Positions 26,860-35,139 of a stretch of DNA of 64,000 nt are shown here, one piece after another (the stretch's first letter is position 1; each line of letters starts with the position of its first letter). The notes under the pieces were generated by a model. The model had not been told where the DNA came from and did no database searches. It was given only the letters and a program-made list of their open reading frames with translations. Where the stretch lies: the NCBI RefSeq assembly GCF_003315035.1, contig NZ_QNRE01000001.1, positions 159,224 through 223,223 of the forward strand, read 5' to 3'. The position numbers were made by a program, and so were the translations under genes. This stretch comes from Nocardia puris. Its GTDB lineage: Bacteria; Actinomycetota; Actinomycetes; Mycobacteriales; Mycobacteriaceae.

Positions 26860-27711
26860 CTATCCGGCGCAGACGGCGTCGACCACGCCGAGGAAATCCC
26901 GGACCGGCCGGGGCGGTTCGGGTTTCGCGCGCCAGGCGAGCAGGACGCGCGACGGCGGCGCGTCGGGAATCTCGCGGTAGACGACGCCCGGATGCGGCGC
27001 GCGGACGCGGGCGAGTTCGGGCACCACGCCGATGCCGCGCCCGGCGGCGACCAGCTCCAGCCATTCGTCGAAGTTGGTGCAGGTGACGACCTCGCGCACG
27101 GGGTCGGACTCGGGCCAGGACGCGGCGTCGGTGGTGCCGGAGACCGTGTTGACCACCAGCGGCCAGTGGGCCAGACCGGCCCACGTGCGGGGTTCGCCGG
27201 TCGCCAGCGCGGAAGACGCCGAGACCGCGAGCACCCGGCGTTCGGTCGCGATCACCCGCGAGGCGAACCGGCTCGGCAACCGAATATGCCTGCGGTACAC
27301 CGCGATATCGATGGTGCGGGCGTCCAGCGCGGCGATCGGGTCCTCCACCCGGCGCGGGCGCAGCCGCCCGCCGCGCGCCTCGTACCGTTCGCGCACCGCC
27401 GCGAACCAGGCGTCGGGCAGCAGCCAGGCGAAACCGATCTCCACCGCCGAGCGGCGCAGCAGTTCGGCGCGCACCGCATCGATGTCGGCGACGATGCGCC
27501 GGGCGTGCTCGAGCAGCGTGGCCCCTTCGTCGGTGAGGCCGAAGCGGCGCGAAGTGCGTTCGACCAGACGGCATTCCACGAGCCGTTCGAGCTGCTGGAC
27601 GGTCCTGGTGAGCGCGGGCTGGCTCATGTGCAGGCGAGCGGCGGCCCTCGTGTAGTTCGCCTCCTCGCACAGCACGAGGAACGCGCGCAGATGCCGCAGC
27701 TCGATATCCAT
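26860..27711 (-). CDS. LysR-family transcriptional regulator
   Basis: The 283 residues comprise an N-terminal winged helix (ELRHLRAFLVLCEEANYTRAA, LHMSQPALTRTVQQLE) and a periplasmic-binding-like effector domain. ATG 27711 gives the usual MDIELRHLRAF start and lies six bases after TACGCT, a leaderless arrangement. It faces the SDR gene tail to tail with one base between the stops. Target genes are unknown; the neighbouring SDR, hydrolase or acyl-CoA dehydrogenase are candidates. A GTATAC palindrome overlaps its own promoter. Confidence 0.88.
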   Translation of the reverse strand: MDIELRHLRAFLVLCEEANYTRAAARLHMSQPALTRTVQQLERLVECRLVERTSRRFGLTDEGATLLEHARRIVADIDAVRAELLRRSAVEIGFAWLLPDAWFAAVRERYEARGGRLRPRRVEDPIAALDARTIDIAVYRRHIRLPSRFASRVIATERRVLAVSASSALATGEPRTWAGLAHWPLVVNTVSGTTDAASWPESDPVREVVTCTNFDEWLELVAAGRGIGVVPELARVRAPHPGVVYREIPDAPPSRVLLAWRAKPEPPRPVRDFLGVVDAVCAG

Positions 27712-27810
27712 GCATTCAGCGTATACATGGTGCGCAAGAGGCATTTCCTGGAGGGGGTGGCCGGGCTGCCCAGCCGCCCCCTCCGGGCAGCCGTTACCGC
27801 GCGAATGCGC

Positions 27811-28503
27811 TCACTTCCGTGGGAACGGACTGTTGATCGTGGTGAAATACTGGGCGGCTGCCATGATCGCGACGGGCGCGGTGACCAGAATCTGCCCCGC
27901 GACGGTGCCCAGAGCGCCTACGGCGAGAACGCCCCCCAGGCAGCCGACAGCAGCCGCGGGAATGAACGGCCCGAACAGGCCGACGATAGTGGCCGAGGCG
28001 ACGGTAGCGCCGACGATGCCGCCGAGCACGCATCCCACGGCGGCGCCCCCGAGCCCGCCGACGAGTGTGCCGACCGCCGCCCCCATGGAGATGGTGGACG
28101 TCAGGCGACTCCACGCGGCCTGCTCACGTTCGTATTCCGACTTCCACGGCGCCTGGTCCTCGTACGGCAGAGCCACCGGGTGGTACCGCGCGTGCGCCAC
28201 GCCGAACTCCGGCGTCAGGGTCGCGGTCCGCCCGCTGATGTCCGCGGCGATCGGAAATACGAAGTCGTCTACGCGGAAGGACAATTCGGCGCCCGCCAGC
28301 ACAGTCCCGTCGTCCGCGAGGACTTTGAACGTGCCGTCCTCGACGATCAGCGAGCCTGCATCGGTGGTGATCACGGTCGCACCCTCCGCGGCCGACGCGG
28401 TGAACGCGACGCCCTCGGGCTCCGGCGCGGCGCCCGCCGCGCCCGCTCCCACGCCGAGCGCTGTGACCAGCAGTGCGCAGGTCGCGGCCAGACTTCTTCT
28501 CAT
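27811..28503 (-). CDS. secreted protein with glycine-rich hydrophobic C-terminus
   Basis: The 230-residue protein starts with a clear Sec signal (MRRSLAATCALLVTALG, cleavage near GAAGAAPE). A beta-rich domain of about 90 residues follows, then a C-terminal half of glycine/alanine-rich hydrophobic stretches (VGGLGGAAVGCVLGGIVG and similar) that could insert in a membrane. ATG 28503 is chosen for AGGAG eight bases upstream. Similar proteins with a beta domain and a glycine-zipper tail are common in Nocardia and Rhodococcus, and I know no function for them. It is divergent from the ABC importer operon. Confidence 0.7.
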   Translation of the reverse strand: MRRSLAATCALLVTALGVGAGAAGAAPEPEGVAFTASAAEGATVITTDAGSLIVEDGTFKVLADDGTVLAGAELSFRVDDFVFPIAADISGRTATLTPEFGVAHARYHPVALPYEDQAPWKSEYEREQAAWSRLTSTISMGAAVGTLVGGLGGAAVGCVLGGIVGATVASATIVGLFGPFIPAAAVGCLGGVLAVGALGTVAGQILVTAPVAIMAAAQYFTTINSPFPRK

Positions 28504-28605
28504 TTCGGTACTCCTCATCCCTACCGGCCGGTGCGGATCCACCGGCCTCGGCGAGAAGACCGTCGCGAAGATCTCCGCGGTCGGCGCGTCGGCACGGCCT
28601 TTGTC

Positions 28606-28621
28606 TGTCGCACGATCGACA
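28606..28621. promoter_or_regulatory. candidate operator upstream of the sugar/glycerophosphodiester importer
   Basis: TGTCG-CACGAT-CGACA is a perfect 5-bp inverted repeat, nested in a wider TTGTC...GACAA pair (28601-28622). It lies 74 bases before the ATPase start. Palindromes of this size suit LacI- or GntR-type regulators. No such regulator gene is adjacent, and the match could be chance. Confidence 0.3.
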
Positions 28622-28694
28622 ACGCCTATCGCCACGCCGCGATTACCCGTCGCTCCCCGAAACTCGACTCGACGAACAAGCGAGGAGGACGCGG

Positions 28695-29798
28695 ATGGCG
28701 CGGCTGCGGATCGACGCGGTGTCGAAGCGATACGGCGAGGCCGAGGTGGTGTCGGGGGTGTCGCTCGACGTCGCCGACGGCGAGTTCCTGGTGCTGCTGG
28801 GCCCGAGCGGCTGCGGCAAATCGACACTGCTGCGGCTGGTCGCCGGACTGGAGACGCCCACCTCGGGCCGAGTTCTCCTGGACGACAACGACATCACCGA
28901 GACCGCGCCGCAGCGCCGCGACCTCGCCATGGTGTTCCAGAGCTACGCCCTCTACCCGCACCTGACGGTCGAACGCAATATCGCCTTCCCGTTGCGCGCC
29001 CGGCGCCACTCCCGCGCGGAGATCGCCGACCGCGTCGCCCGTGCGGCCGATGCGCTCGACCTCACCCCGCTGCTGCGCCGCAGGCCCGCGCAGCTGTCAG
29101 GCGGCCAGCGGCAGCGCGTGGCGCTGGCGCGCGCCATGGTGCGCGAACCCGGCGCGTTCCTCATGGACGAGCCGCTGTCGAACCTGGACGCGAAGCTGCG
29201 GGGCGCGACGCGCGCCGGTCTCATCGACCTGCACGACCGCCTCGGCGCGACCTTCCTCTACGTCACGCACGACCAGGTGGAGGCCATGACGATGGCGAAC
29301 CGCATCGCCCTGCTCGACGCCGGGCGCCTCGCCCAGATCGGTTCGCCCACCGAGCTGTACGACCGTCCGCGATCCACTTTCGTGGCCGGTTTCCTCGGCG
29401 CGCCACCGATGAACCTGCTGGCCGCCACTGTCGTGGAACGCGACGGTGAACTGCGCGCTGTCGCGGACGGATTCGACGCCGCCCTCGGCATCACGGGCGC
29501 GCAGCGGGCGAGAACCGTCACCGTGGGCGTGCGCCCCGAGCGGCTGCGCCTGGTCGCGGCGGGCGCGTTGCGCGGACGGGTGACGCTGGTGGAGAACCTC
29601 GGCAGCGAGGAACTGCTGCACGTGGATCTCGGCGGCGGACGCCGGATCTGCGCACGCGCACCGCGTCCCGCGGGCCCGCGCGCGGGCGACCTCGTCCAGC
29701 TCGACGCCGAGCCCGCCGACCTGCACCTGTTCGATCCCGGATCCGGGCTGCGCCTGGAGTGGATCGACACCGAATCCCCGGCCCTGTCCGTGGCCTGA
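28695..29798 (+). CDS. ABC importer ATP-binding protein (UgpC/MsmK type)
   Basis: The 367-residue ATPase powers the importer encoded downstream. It has Walker A GPSGCGKSTLLRLVAG (about 35), the signature LSGGQRQRVALARAM (about 133), Walker B with AFLMDEPLSNLDAKL, the H-loop VTHDQVEAMTM, and a C-terminal TOBE/OB domain from about residue 235. This long form is specific to the CUT1 family, which takes up oligosaccharides and glycerol-3-phosphate or glycerophosphodiesters. GAGGAGG stands seven bases before the ATG. It opens the five-gene operon 28695-33826. Confidence 0.92.
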   Translation: MARLRIDAVSKRYGEAEVVSGVSLDVADGEFLVLLGPSGCGKSTLLRLVAGLETPTSGRVLLDDNDITETAPQRRDLAMVFQSYALYPHLTVERNIAFPLRARRHSRAEIADRVARAADALDLTPLLRRRPAQLSGGQRQRVALARAMVREPGAFLMDEPLSNLDAKLRGATRAGLIDLHDRLGATFLYVTHDQVEAMTMANRIALLDAGRLAQIGSPTELYDRPRSTFVAGFLGAPPMNLLAATVVERDGELRAVADGFDAALGITGAQRARTVTVGVRPERLRLVAAGALRGRVTLVENLGSEELLHVDLGGGRRICARAPRPAGPRAGDLVQLDAEPADLHLFDPGSGLRLEWIDTESPALSVA

Positions 29799-29844
29799 AC
29801 CTTCACTGCCCCAAGTTTTTCCGACACCGAGGAGATACCTTCCC

Positions 29845-31218
29845 GTGAAACGTCCAGCCTCCCTCGCGGGCCTGGCCCTGGCGACCGCGCTGCTGGTGGG
29901 CGCCTGCGGCGGATTCGGCGCCACCGCGGGCGAATCCGCCGACGCGACGGCCCCGATCCCCGAACTCGCACCGGACCAGCAGGTTTCGATCGTCTTCGAG
30001 TCCTACAACTACGGCATGGCCGGCGCGTGGACCGACACCTTCGACGCCCTGATCGACGAATTCCACGCCGCGCACCCGAATATCACGGTGACGCCGCGGA
30101 AACCGCAGGGCAACAGCCCCAATCCGGCCACCGACACCATCTCCAGCATCCAGAGCCAGATCGTCGCGGGCGCACCGCCCGACGTCGCGCAGCTCGGGTT
30201 CAGCGATCTCGACTTCACCGTGAACCAGTTGCGCGCCAAGCCCTTGGACACGCTGTTCGGCACCGAGGCCGTGCAGCGCAACTTCGACGGCGCACGCCAC
30301 CCCTACGCCGACACCGCCCGCACGCTGGCGGATTGGGACGGCAAGACCTACGGTGTGCCGTTCGTGTTCTCGACGCCGGTGCTGTACTACAACGCCACGC
30401 TGTTCGCCGAGGCCGGCCTCGATCCGTCCCGCCCGCCCGCGACCTGGCAGGAGGTGGCCGACGCGGCCGCAGCGATCGCCGCGGGCACCGGCAAGGACGG
30501 CGTCTACATCGACTGCCTCACCAAGGCGGCCAAGGATTGGTGCTTCCAGTCGCTGGTGCGCTCCAACGGCGGACGCGTGATCTCCGAGGACCGCACCACC
30601 CTCACCTACGCCGACGACGCCGCCGTCGAAGTCGCCGCCATGGCACAGGATCTCGTGCGTTCCGGCGCGATGCCCGCGCTCAACCAGAAGCAGGGCTACG
30701 AGGCGTTCGGGCGCGGTGAGATCGGCATGATCCTCGAAACCAGCGCCGTCCAGGGTCAATTCGTCACCGGGGCGAAGGACCGCTGGGATCTGCGGTCCGC
30801 GCCGATGCCGAGCTTCGGCGGCAAGCCGACGGTGCCCACCAATTCCGGTGCGTCGCTGTATGTCCTGGCGGAGGACGCGGCCAAGCAACGCGCGGCGTGG
30901 GAACTGATCACGTTCCTCACCAGTGAGCGGGCGTACGTGCGGATCTCGCAGGGCATCGGGTACCTGCCGCTGCGCACCGGGTTGCTCGACGACCCCGAGG
31001 GACTGCGGGACTGGGCGGCGCGCAACCCGCTGCTGGCCCCGAATGTCGCGCAGCTGGCGACCATGGAGCCGTGGATCTCCATGCCGGGCAACAACTATCT
31101 CCAGATCCGGGACGGCATGATGGAGGCCGTCGAAGCGGTCGTCTTCCAGGGCGCCGATCCGAAGTCCACGCTGACCGCCGCCCAGGTGCGGGGCGCGACA
31201 CTGCTGCCGGCCGCATGA
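29845..31218 (+). CDS. ABC importer solute-binding lipoprotein (UgpB-like)
   Basis: The 457-residue protein begins with a lipoprotein signal, the lipobox LVGAC placing the acylated cysteine at residue 21. It continues as a cluster-B solute-binding protein (bacterial extracellular family 1) with TPRKPQGNSPNP, FVFSTPVLYYNATLFAEAGL and the C-terminal AWELITFLTSERAYV. The family spans sugars and glycerol-3-phosphate/glycerophosphocholine. The phosphodiesterase gene next door favours a phosphodiester ligand (inference). GTG 29845 follows GAGGAGATACC. Its stop overlaps the next start (ATGA). Confidence 0.9.
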   Translation: MKRPASLAGLALATALLVGACGGFGATAGESADATAPIPELAPDQQVSIVFESYNYGMAGAWTDTFDALIDEFHAAHPNITVTPRKPQGNSPNPATDTISSIQSQIVAGAPPDVAQLGFSDLDFTVNQLRAKPLDTLFGTEAVQRNFDGARHPYADTARTLADWDGKTYGVPFVFSTPVLYYNATLFAEAGLDPSRPPATWQEVADAAAAIAAGTGKDGVYIDCLTKAAKDWCFQSLVRSNGGRVISEDRTTLTYADDAAVEVAAMAQDLVRSGAMPALNQKQGYEAFGRGEIGMILETSAVQGQFVTGAKDRWDLRSAPMPSFGGKPTVPTNSGASLYVLAEDAAKQRAAWELITFLTSERAYVRISQGIGYLPLRTGLLDDPEGLRDWAARNPLLAPNVAQLATMEPWISMPGNNYLQIRDGMMEAVEAVVFQGADPKSTLTAAQVRGATLLPAA

Positions 31219-32063
31219 ACGCCGTCACGGTCGTCCAGCTCACCGACACGCACCTGCGCCGCGAGGGCGAACTGGTGCACGGCGCGGTCGACACCCACGC
31301 CACCCTGCGGCGCGTCCTGCACCGCCTGGTGGCCGCCCGCAGACCCGTGGACGCGCTGGTGCTCTCGGGCGATCTGGCCGACGACGGCGCACCCGAGGCG
31401 TATCGGCGGCTGCGCGCGCTGATCGAGCCCGCCGCCGCCGAACTCGGCGCGAAGGTCCTCTACGCCATGGGAAATCACGACGAGCGGGTCGCGTTCGCGG
31501 CGGAACTGCTGGACCGCGAAACCCACACCGACTCCCCGATCGACAGCGTGGCGGAGGTCCGCGGCCTGCGGATCATCGTGCTGGACAGCACGATTCCCGG
31601 CCTGCACCACGGGCGGTTGCTCCCCGGACAGCTCGCGCGGCTCGCCGCCGAACTGCGCGTCCCGGCACCGCGCGGCACGCTGCTGGTGCTGCACCACCCG
31701 CCGATCCCCTCGCCGATCACCGGGCCCGACCTGCTGCGCCTGCGCGATCCCGAGGGCCTCGGCGGGGTGCTCGCGGGCTCGGATGTGCGGCTGATCGTGT
31801 GCGGGCACAACCACGCCACCGCCACCGGAGCGCTGGCCGGTGTTCCCGTGTGGGTCGGTCCGGCGCTGTCCTACGGCATCGACACCTTCGCGCCCGCCGG
31901 ACGGCACCGGGGTTTCGCGGCGAGCGGTTTCAGCCGCATCGACGTGACGGAAGAGGCCGCGGTGGTGACGGCGGTCGACGCCACGCCCGCCCGCGCCGTC
32001 TACGACCGCGACGAGCGCGTCGTTCTCGACCAACTCGCCGCGCTCGGTTCCGGGCGGGAGTGA
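31215..32063 (+). CDS. metallophosphoesterase (GpdQ/CpdA-like phosphodiesterase)
   Basis: The 282-residue enzyme has the full set of calcineurin-like metal motifs in order: D-x-H (TDTH, D11/H13), GDLADDG (about 55), GNHDE (about 90), LHHPPIP and GHNHATA. This is the class III cyclic nucleotide/glycerophosphodiester phosphodiesterase layout, as in GpdQ, CpdA and mycobacterial Rv0805. It lacks a signal peptide and so is cytosolic. Placed inside the importer operon, between the binding protein and the permeases, it probably hydrolyses the imported substrate, for example a glycerophosphodiester. The start overlaps the previous stop. Confidence 0.88.
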   Translation: MNAVTVVQLTDTHLRREGELVHGAVDTHATLRRVLHRLVAARRPVDALVLSGDLADDGAPEAYRRLRALIEPAAAELGAKVLYAMGNHDERVAFAAELLDRETHTDSPIDSVAEVRGLRIIVLDSTIPGLHHGRLLPGQLARLAAELRVPAPRGTLLVLHHPPIPSPITGPDLLRLRDPEGLGGVLAGSDVRLIVCGHNHATATGALAGVPVWVGPALSYGIDTFAPAGRHRGFAASGFSRIDVTEEAAVVTAVDATPARAVYDRDERVVLDQLAALGSGRE

Positions 32064-32067
32064 GCCG

Positions 32068-33012
32068 GTGTTCGTCCTCGAAGCACCACCGGCGCAGCCG
32101 GATTCACCGAGCGCCACACCGGCGTCGCGGCCTCGGCTGCGGCGCGCGGGCCGGGCGGCCGTGCCCTACCTCTACCTGCTGCCCGCGCTCGCCTTCCTGG
32201 TGGTGTGGACCTACCGGCCGCTGGTGCAGGCGGTCGAGCTGTCGATGTATTCGTGGAACCTGCTGCCCACCTCACCCGCCGAACCCGTCGGCACGGCGAA
32301 TTACCGTCGGCTGCTGGAGCTTCCGTCGTTCCGCGACTCGCTGGTTCGCACGGCCGTCCTGATCGGCGGGCTGCTGCCGTTCACCGTGCTGCTCCCCCTC
32401 GCGCTCGCGCTGCTCGGGCGGCGCGTCGGTGCCCGCGCCCGAACCGTCTATCAGGCGCTGATCTTCACGCCGTTCCTCGTCGCGCCGGTCGCCGCGGCGG
32501 CCGTGTGGCGGTGGCTGCTGCATCCCGGCGGCGGCGCTGTCGACCGGCTGCTGGGCTCCGGGCGCAACTGGGTGTACGACGCCACCACCGCGCACCCGGT
32601 CATCATCGCGATCACCGGGTGGCAACTGCTGGGCTTCGCCACGCTCGTCGTCGCGGCCGGATTGGCCGGGATCAACCCGGATTACGACGAGGCCGCCCGC
32701 GTCGACGGGGCGAGTTCCGGACAGATCCGGCGCTGGATCACGCTGCCGCTGCTCACCCCCACGCTGCTGTTCCTGGTGCTCACCACCGTGCTGCTCACCC
32801 CGACGCTCACCTTCCCGCTCATCGATGCGATGACCCAGGGCGGCCCCGCGCAGGCGACCACGAACGTCTACTACCTGTTGTGGGACTATGCCTTCCACAG
32901 CTTCGACGCCGGGCTCGGCGCGGCGGCGGGTGTTCTGCTCTTCGGCGGATTCGCCGTGATCGCCGGGGTGCTCGTCCGGCTCTCGGAAAAGGTGTCGTTC
33001 CATGACGATTGA
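32068..33012 (+). CDS. ABC importer permease (UgpA-like)
   Basis: The 314-residue protein has six membrane helices after a 30-residue soluble N-terminus and the MalF-type permease EAA loop (YDEAARVDGASSGQIRRWI, about 207-225). It pairs with the next gene to form the membrane channel. It starts at GTG 32068, four bases after the phosphodiesterase, and overlaps the second permease by 11 bases, so the whole set is co-translated. Confidence 0.92.
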   Translation: MFVLEAPPAQPDSPSATPASRPRLRRAGRAAVPYLYLLPALAFLVVWTYRPLVQAVELSMYSWNLLPTSPAEPVGTANYRRLLELPSFRDSLVRTAVLIGGLLPFTVLLPLALALLGRRVGARARTVYQALIFTPFLVAPVAAAAVWRWLLHPGGGAVDRLLGSGRNWVYDATTAHPVIIAITGWQLLGFATLVVAAGLAGINPDYDEAARVDGASSGQIRRWITLPLLTPTLLFLVLTTVLLTPTLTFPLIDAMTQGGPAQATTNVYYLLWDYAFHSFDAGLGAAAGVLLFGGFAVIAGVLVRLSEKVSFHDD

Positions 33013-33826
33013 GCGAATCGGCGCGTTCGCGGCGCGGTTCGGCAGCCACCTGGTCCTCGGGATCATCGCGCTGATCTGCGTGTTTCCCGTGTACTGGTTG
33101 TTCGCGACGGCGTTGCGGCGGCCCGAAGACGTGATGTCGCTGTCGCCGGTGCCCTGGCCGCTCTCGGTGGCGAACTTCGCCGACGCGGCTCGGAAGGTCG
33201 ATCTGGCACAGCTTTTCGTGAACACCACCGTCGTGGCGTCGGTCTCGGCGGCGGCGCAACTGCTGGTCGCGCTGCTCGCGGCCTACGCGTTCGCCGTCTA
33301 CACCTTCCCGCTGCGGCGGGTGCTGTTCCTGGCGTTCGTGGGCGCGTGGCTGGTGCCGTTCCAGGTGACGATGCTGCCGAACTACGTGCTGCTCAACCAG
33401 TTCGGGCTCATCGACACCTTGCTGGGCGTGATCCTGCCGACGGTGTGCTCCGCACTGGCGGTGCTGCTGTTGCGCCAGCACATGGCCGCGTTCCCCCGCG
33501 AGCTGATCGACGCCGCGCGCCTCGACGGCCGCTCGTCGTGGTCGATCCTGTGGACCGTGGTGGTGCCCAACCTGCGGCCCGCGCTCGCGGCACTGAGCAT
33601 CCTGCTGTTCGTGAACGCGTGGAACGAGTACTTCTGGCCCGCCGTGGTGCTGCGCCGGTCCAACGGCGTGCTGCAACTCGGCTTGCGCAGCTTCATGGGC
33701 ACCGAGGGCGACGACTGGGGGCCGATGATGGCGGTGGCCGGGCTGGCGTGCCTGCCGGTGCTACTGCTGTATCTGGTGCTCCAGCGCCAGATCGTCCACG
33801 CGTTCGTGCGCTCGGGGTTGAAGTGA
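33002..33826 (+). CDS. ABC importer permease (UgpE-like)
   Basis: The 274-residue second permease has six helices, the EAA loop in ELIDAARLDGRSSWSILW (about 163-180) and the family-typical FVNAWNEYFWPAVV. It is the last gene of the importer operon. Its 3' end overlaps the convergent LysR gene by about 66 bases. Confidence 0.92.
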   Translation: MTIERIGAFAARFGSHLVLGIIALICVFPVYWLFATALRRPEDVMSLSPVPWPLSVANFADAARKVDLAQLFVNTTVVASVSAAAQLLVALLAAYAFAVYTFPLRRVLFLAFVGAWLVPFQVTMLPNYVLLNQFGLIDTLLGVILPTVCSALAVLLLRQHMAAFPRELIDAARLDGRSSWSILWTVVVPNLRPALAALSILLFVNAWNEYFWPAVVLRRSNGVLQLGLRSFMGTEGDDWGPMMAVAGLACLPVLLLYLVLQRQIVHAFVRSGLK

Positions 33827-34735
33827 CGGCGCCGCGTCGACGCGGGTGGCGGTGATCGCGTCGAGGAACAGCTCGACCGCCGGATTGTGCTCCTCGGCGC
33901 GCCACACGGCGAACAGGTCCAGCGTCGGCACGGGGTCGAGCAGTTTGACCGCCACCGCCCCGCTGTCGGGCGCGCCCATATTCATCGACCGGGCGCGGGG
34001 CAGGGAGGCGAAGCCGACGAACGGGCGCACCGACACCATGTGCGCGGTCGCGCCGGGATCGTCGGCGGTCTGGGCGACGTCGAGGCCGATGCGGTTGTCG
34101 GCGGCCGCGCGGAAGATCGAGTCGTACATGGCCGGGCACTGGTCGCGGGCGAACAGCACGCACCGCTGCTCGGCCAGTTCGGCGAACCGCACCCCGGTGC
34201 GCCCGGCCCAGCGATGCGTCCGGCCCACCACCGCGACCAGCGGGATGCGGCGCAGCAGCGGGCGGTAGCGGAACGCGGCGGTGCTGGGGTGCCCGTAGAC
34301 CAGGGCGAGGTCGAGGGTGCCGTCGGCGAGTGCCGCCAGCTGCGGACCGGTCCGCTTCTCCCACAGCGACACGGTGATGTGCGGATGCTCGCGCGCCAGG
34401 TGGGCGAGCACGTCCGGGAGCACGTGCTTGCTCGCGGGCAGGTTGTAGCCGACGCTCAGGCTGCCGGAGTGCCCCGCCGCCGCGAGCTTCGTGACGGCCG
34501 CGGCGCGGTCGAGCTGGGCGACGATGGCGCGGGCCTGGCCCTCGAACTCCCGCCCGGCGGCGGTGAGCCGCACCTCGTGGGAGTTGCGGACCACCAGCTG
34601 GACGCCGAGAGACCGCTCCAGTTTCTGCAACTGGGCGCTCAGGCTGGGCTGGGTGAGGTGCAGGCGCCCGGCGGCGCGGCCGAAATGCAACTCCTCGGCC
34701 AGGGCGAGAAACGAAACGAGATGCCGCAGCTCCAT
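33761..34735 (-). CDS. LysR-family transcriptional regulator
   Basis: The 324 residues begin with a textbook LysR winged helix (MELRHLVSFLALAEELHFGRA, RLHLTQPSLSAQLQKLERS), followed by the co-inducer domain. The ATG at 34735 has AAGGAG upstream. The last 20 or so residues, which are polar and without family character, are read from the complement of the ugpE-like permease gene, so the C-terminus looks extended by loss of an earlier stop. The target is unknown. It faces the importer operon and does not share a promoter with it. Confidence 0.88.
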   Translation of the reverse strand: MELRHLVSFLALAEELHFGRAAGRLHLTQPSLSAQLQKLERSLGVQLVVRNSHEVRLTAAGREFEGQARAIVAQLDRAAAVTKLAAAGHSGSLSVGYNLPASKHVLPDVLAHLAREHPHITVSLWEKRTGPQLAALADGTLDLALVYGHPSTAAFRYRPLLRRIPLVAVVGRTHRWAGRTGVRFAELAEQRCVLFARDQCPAMYDSIFRAAADNRIGLDVAQTADDPGATAHMVSVRPFVGFASLPRARSMNMGAPDSGAVAVKLLDPVPTLDLFAVWRAEEHNPAVELFLDAITATRVDAAPSLQPRAHERVDDLALEHQIQQ

Positions 34736-34836
34736 GCCGACTCCTTCCCGTGCCCGTCACCGTAGCGGTGTCGAGTAACCGGGAATGAATCGCGAGCGAA
34801 CATCGGCGACAGCCCGGGTGGCCGGGCCGTGGCCGC

Positions 34837-35070
34837 TCAGGAGAACTTGATCTCGAGTCCGATGCCGAGGATGGCGATCAGCCAGATGACGCCGACGAAG
34901 ATGGTGACGCGGTCCAGGTTCTTCTCCGCCACGGTGGAGCCGGACAGGCTCGACTGCACACCGCCACCGAACAGGCTGGACAGACCTCCGCCCTTGGCGC
35001 GGTGCAGCAGCACCAGCAGCACCAGCAGCACGCTGGTGATGATCAGGAGGATATCCAGGAACATCCGCAT
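34837..35070 (-). CDS. secG: SecG preprotein translocase subunit
   Basis: The 77-residue protein has two membrane helices flanking the SecG loop LLHRAKGGGLSSLFGGG and QSSLSGSTVAEKNLDR, which is close to the mycobacterial SecG. It joins SecYE in the membrane channel. ATG 35070 gives the normal length, and an ATG six bases later is equally possible. In mycobacteria secG sits next to tpiA; here an MFS gene, the kinase-cyclophilin gene and several small genes lie between. Confidence 0.95.
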   Translation of the reverse strand: MRMFLDILLIITSVLLVLLVLLHRAKGGGLSSLFGGGVQSSLSGSTVAEKNLDRVTIFVGVIWLIAILGIGLEIKFS

Positions 35071-35139
35071 GCGGGCAAGTCTATGGGGTGGGTCGCGCAT
35101 CCGGCGAAACGGGGGCGCACGCCCTGGGCGAACAGGCGT

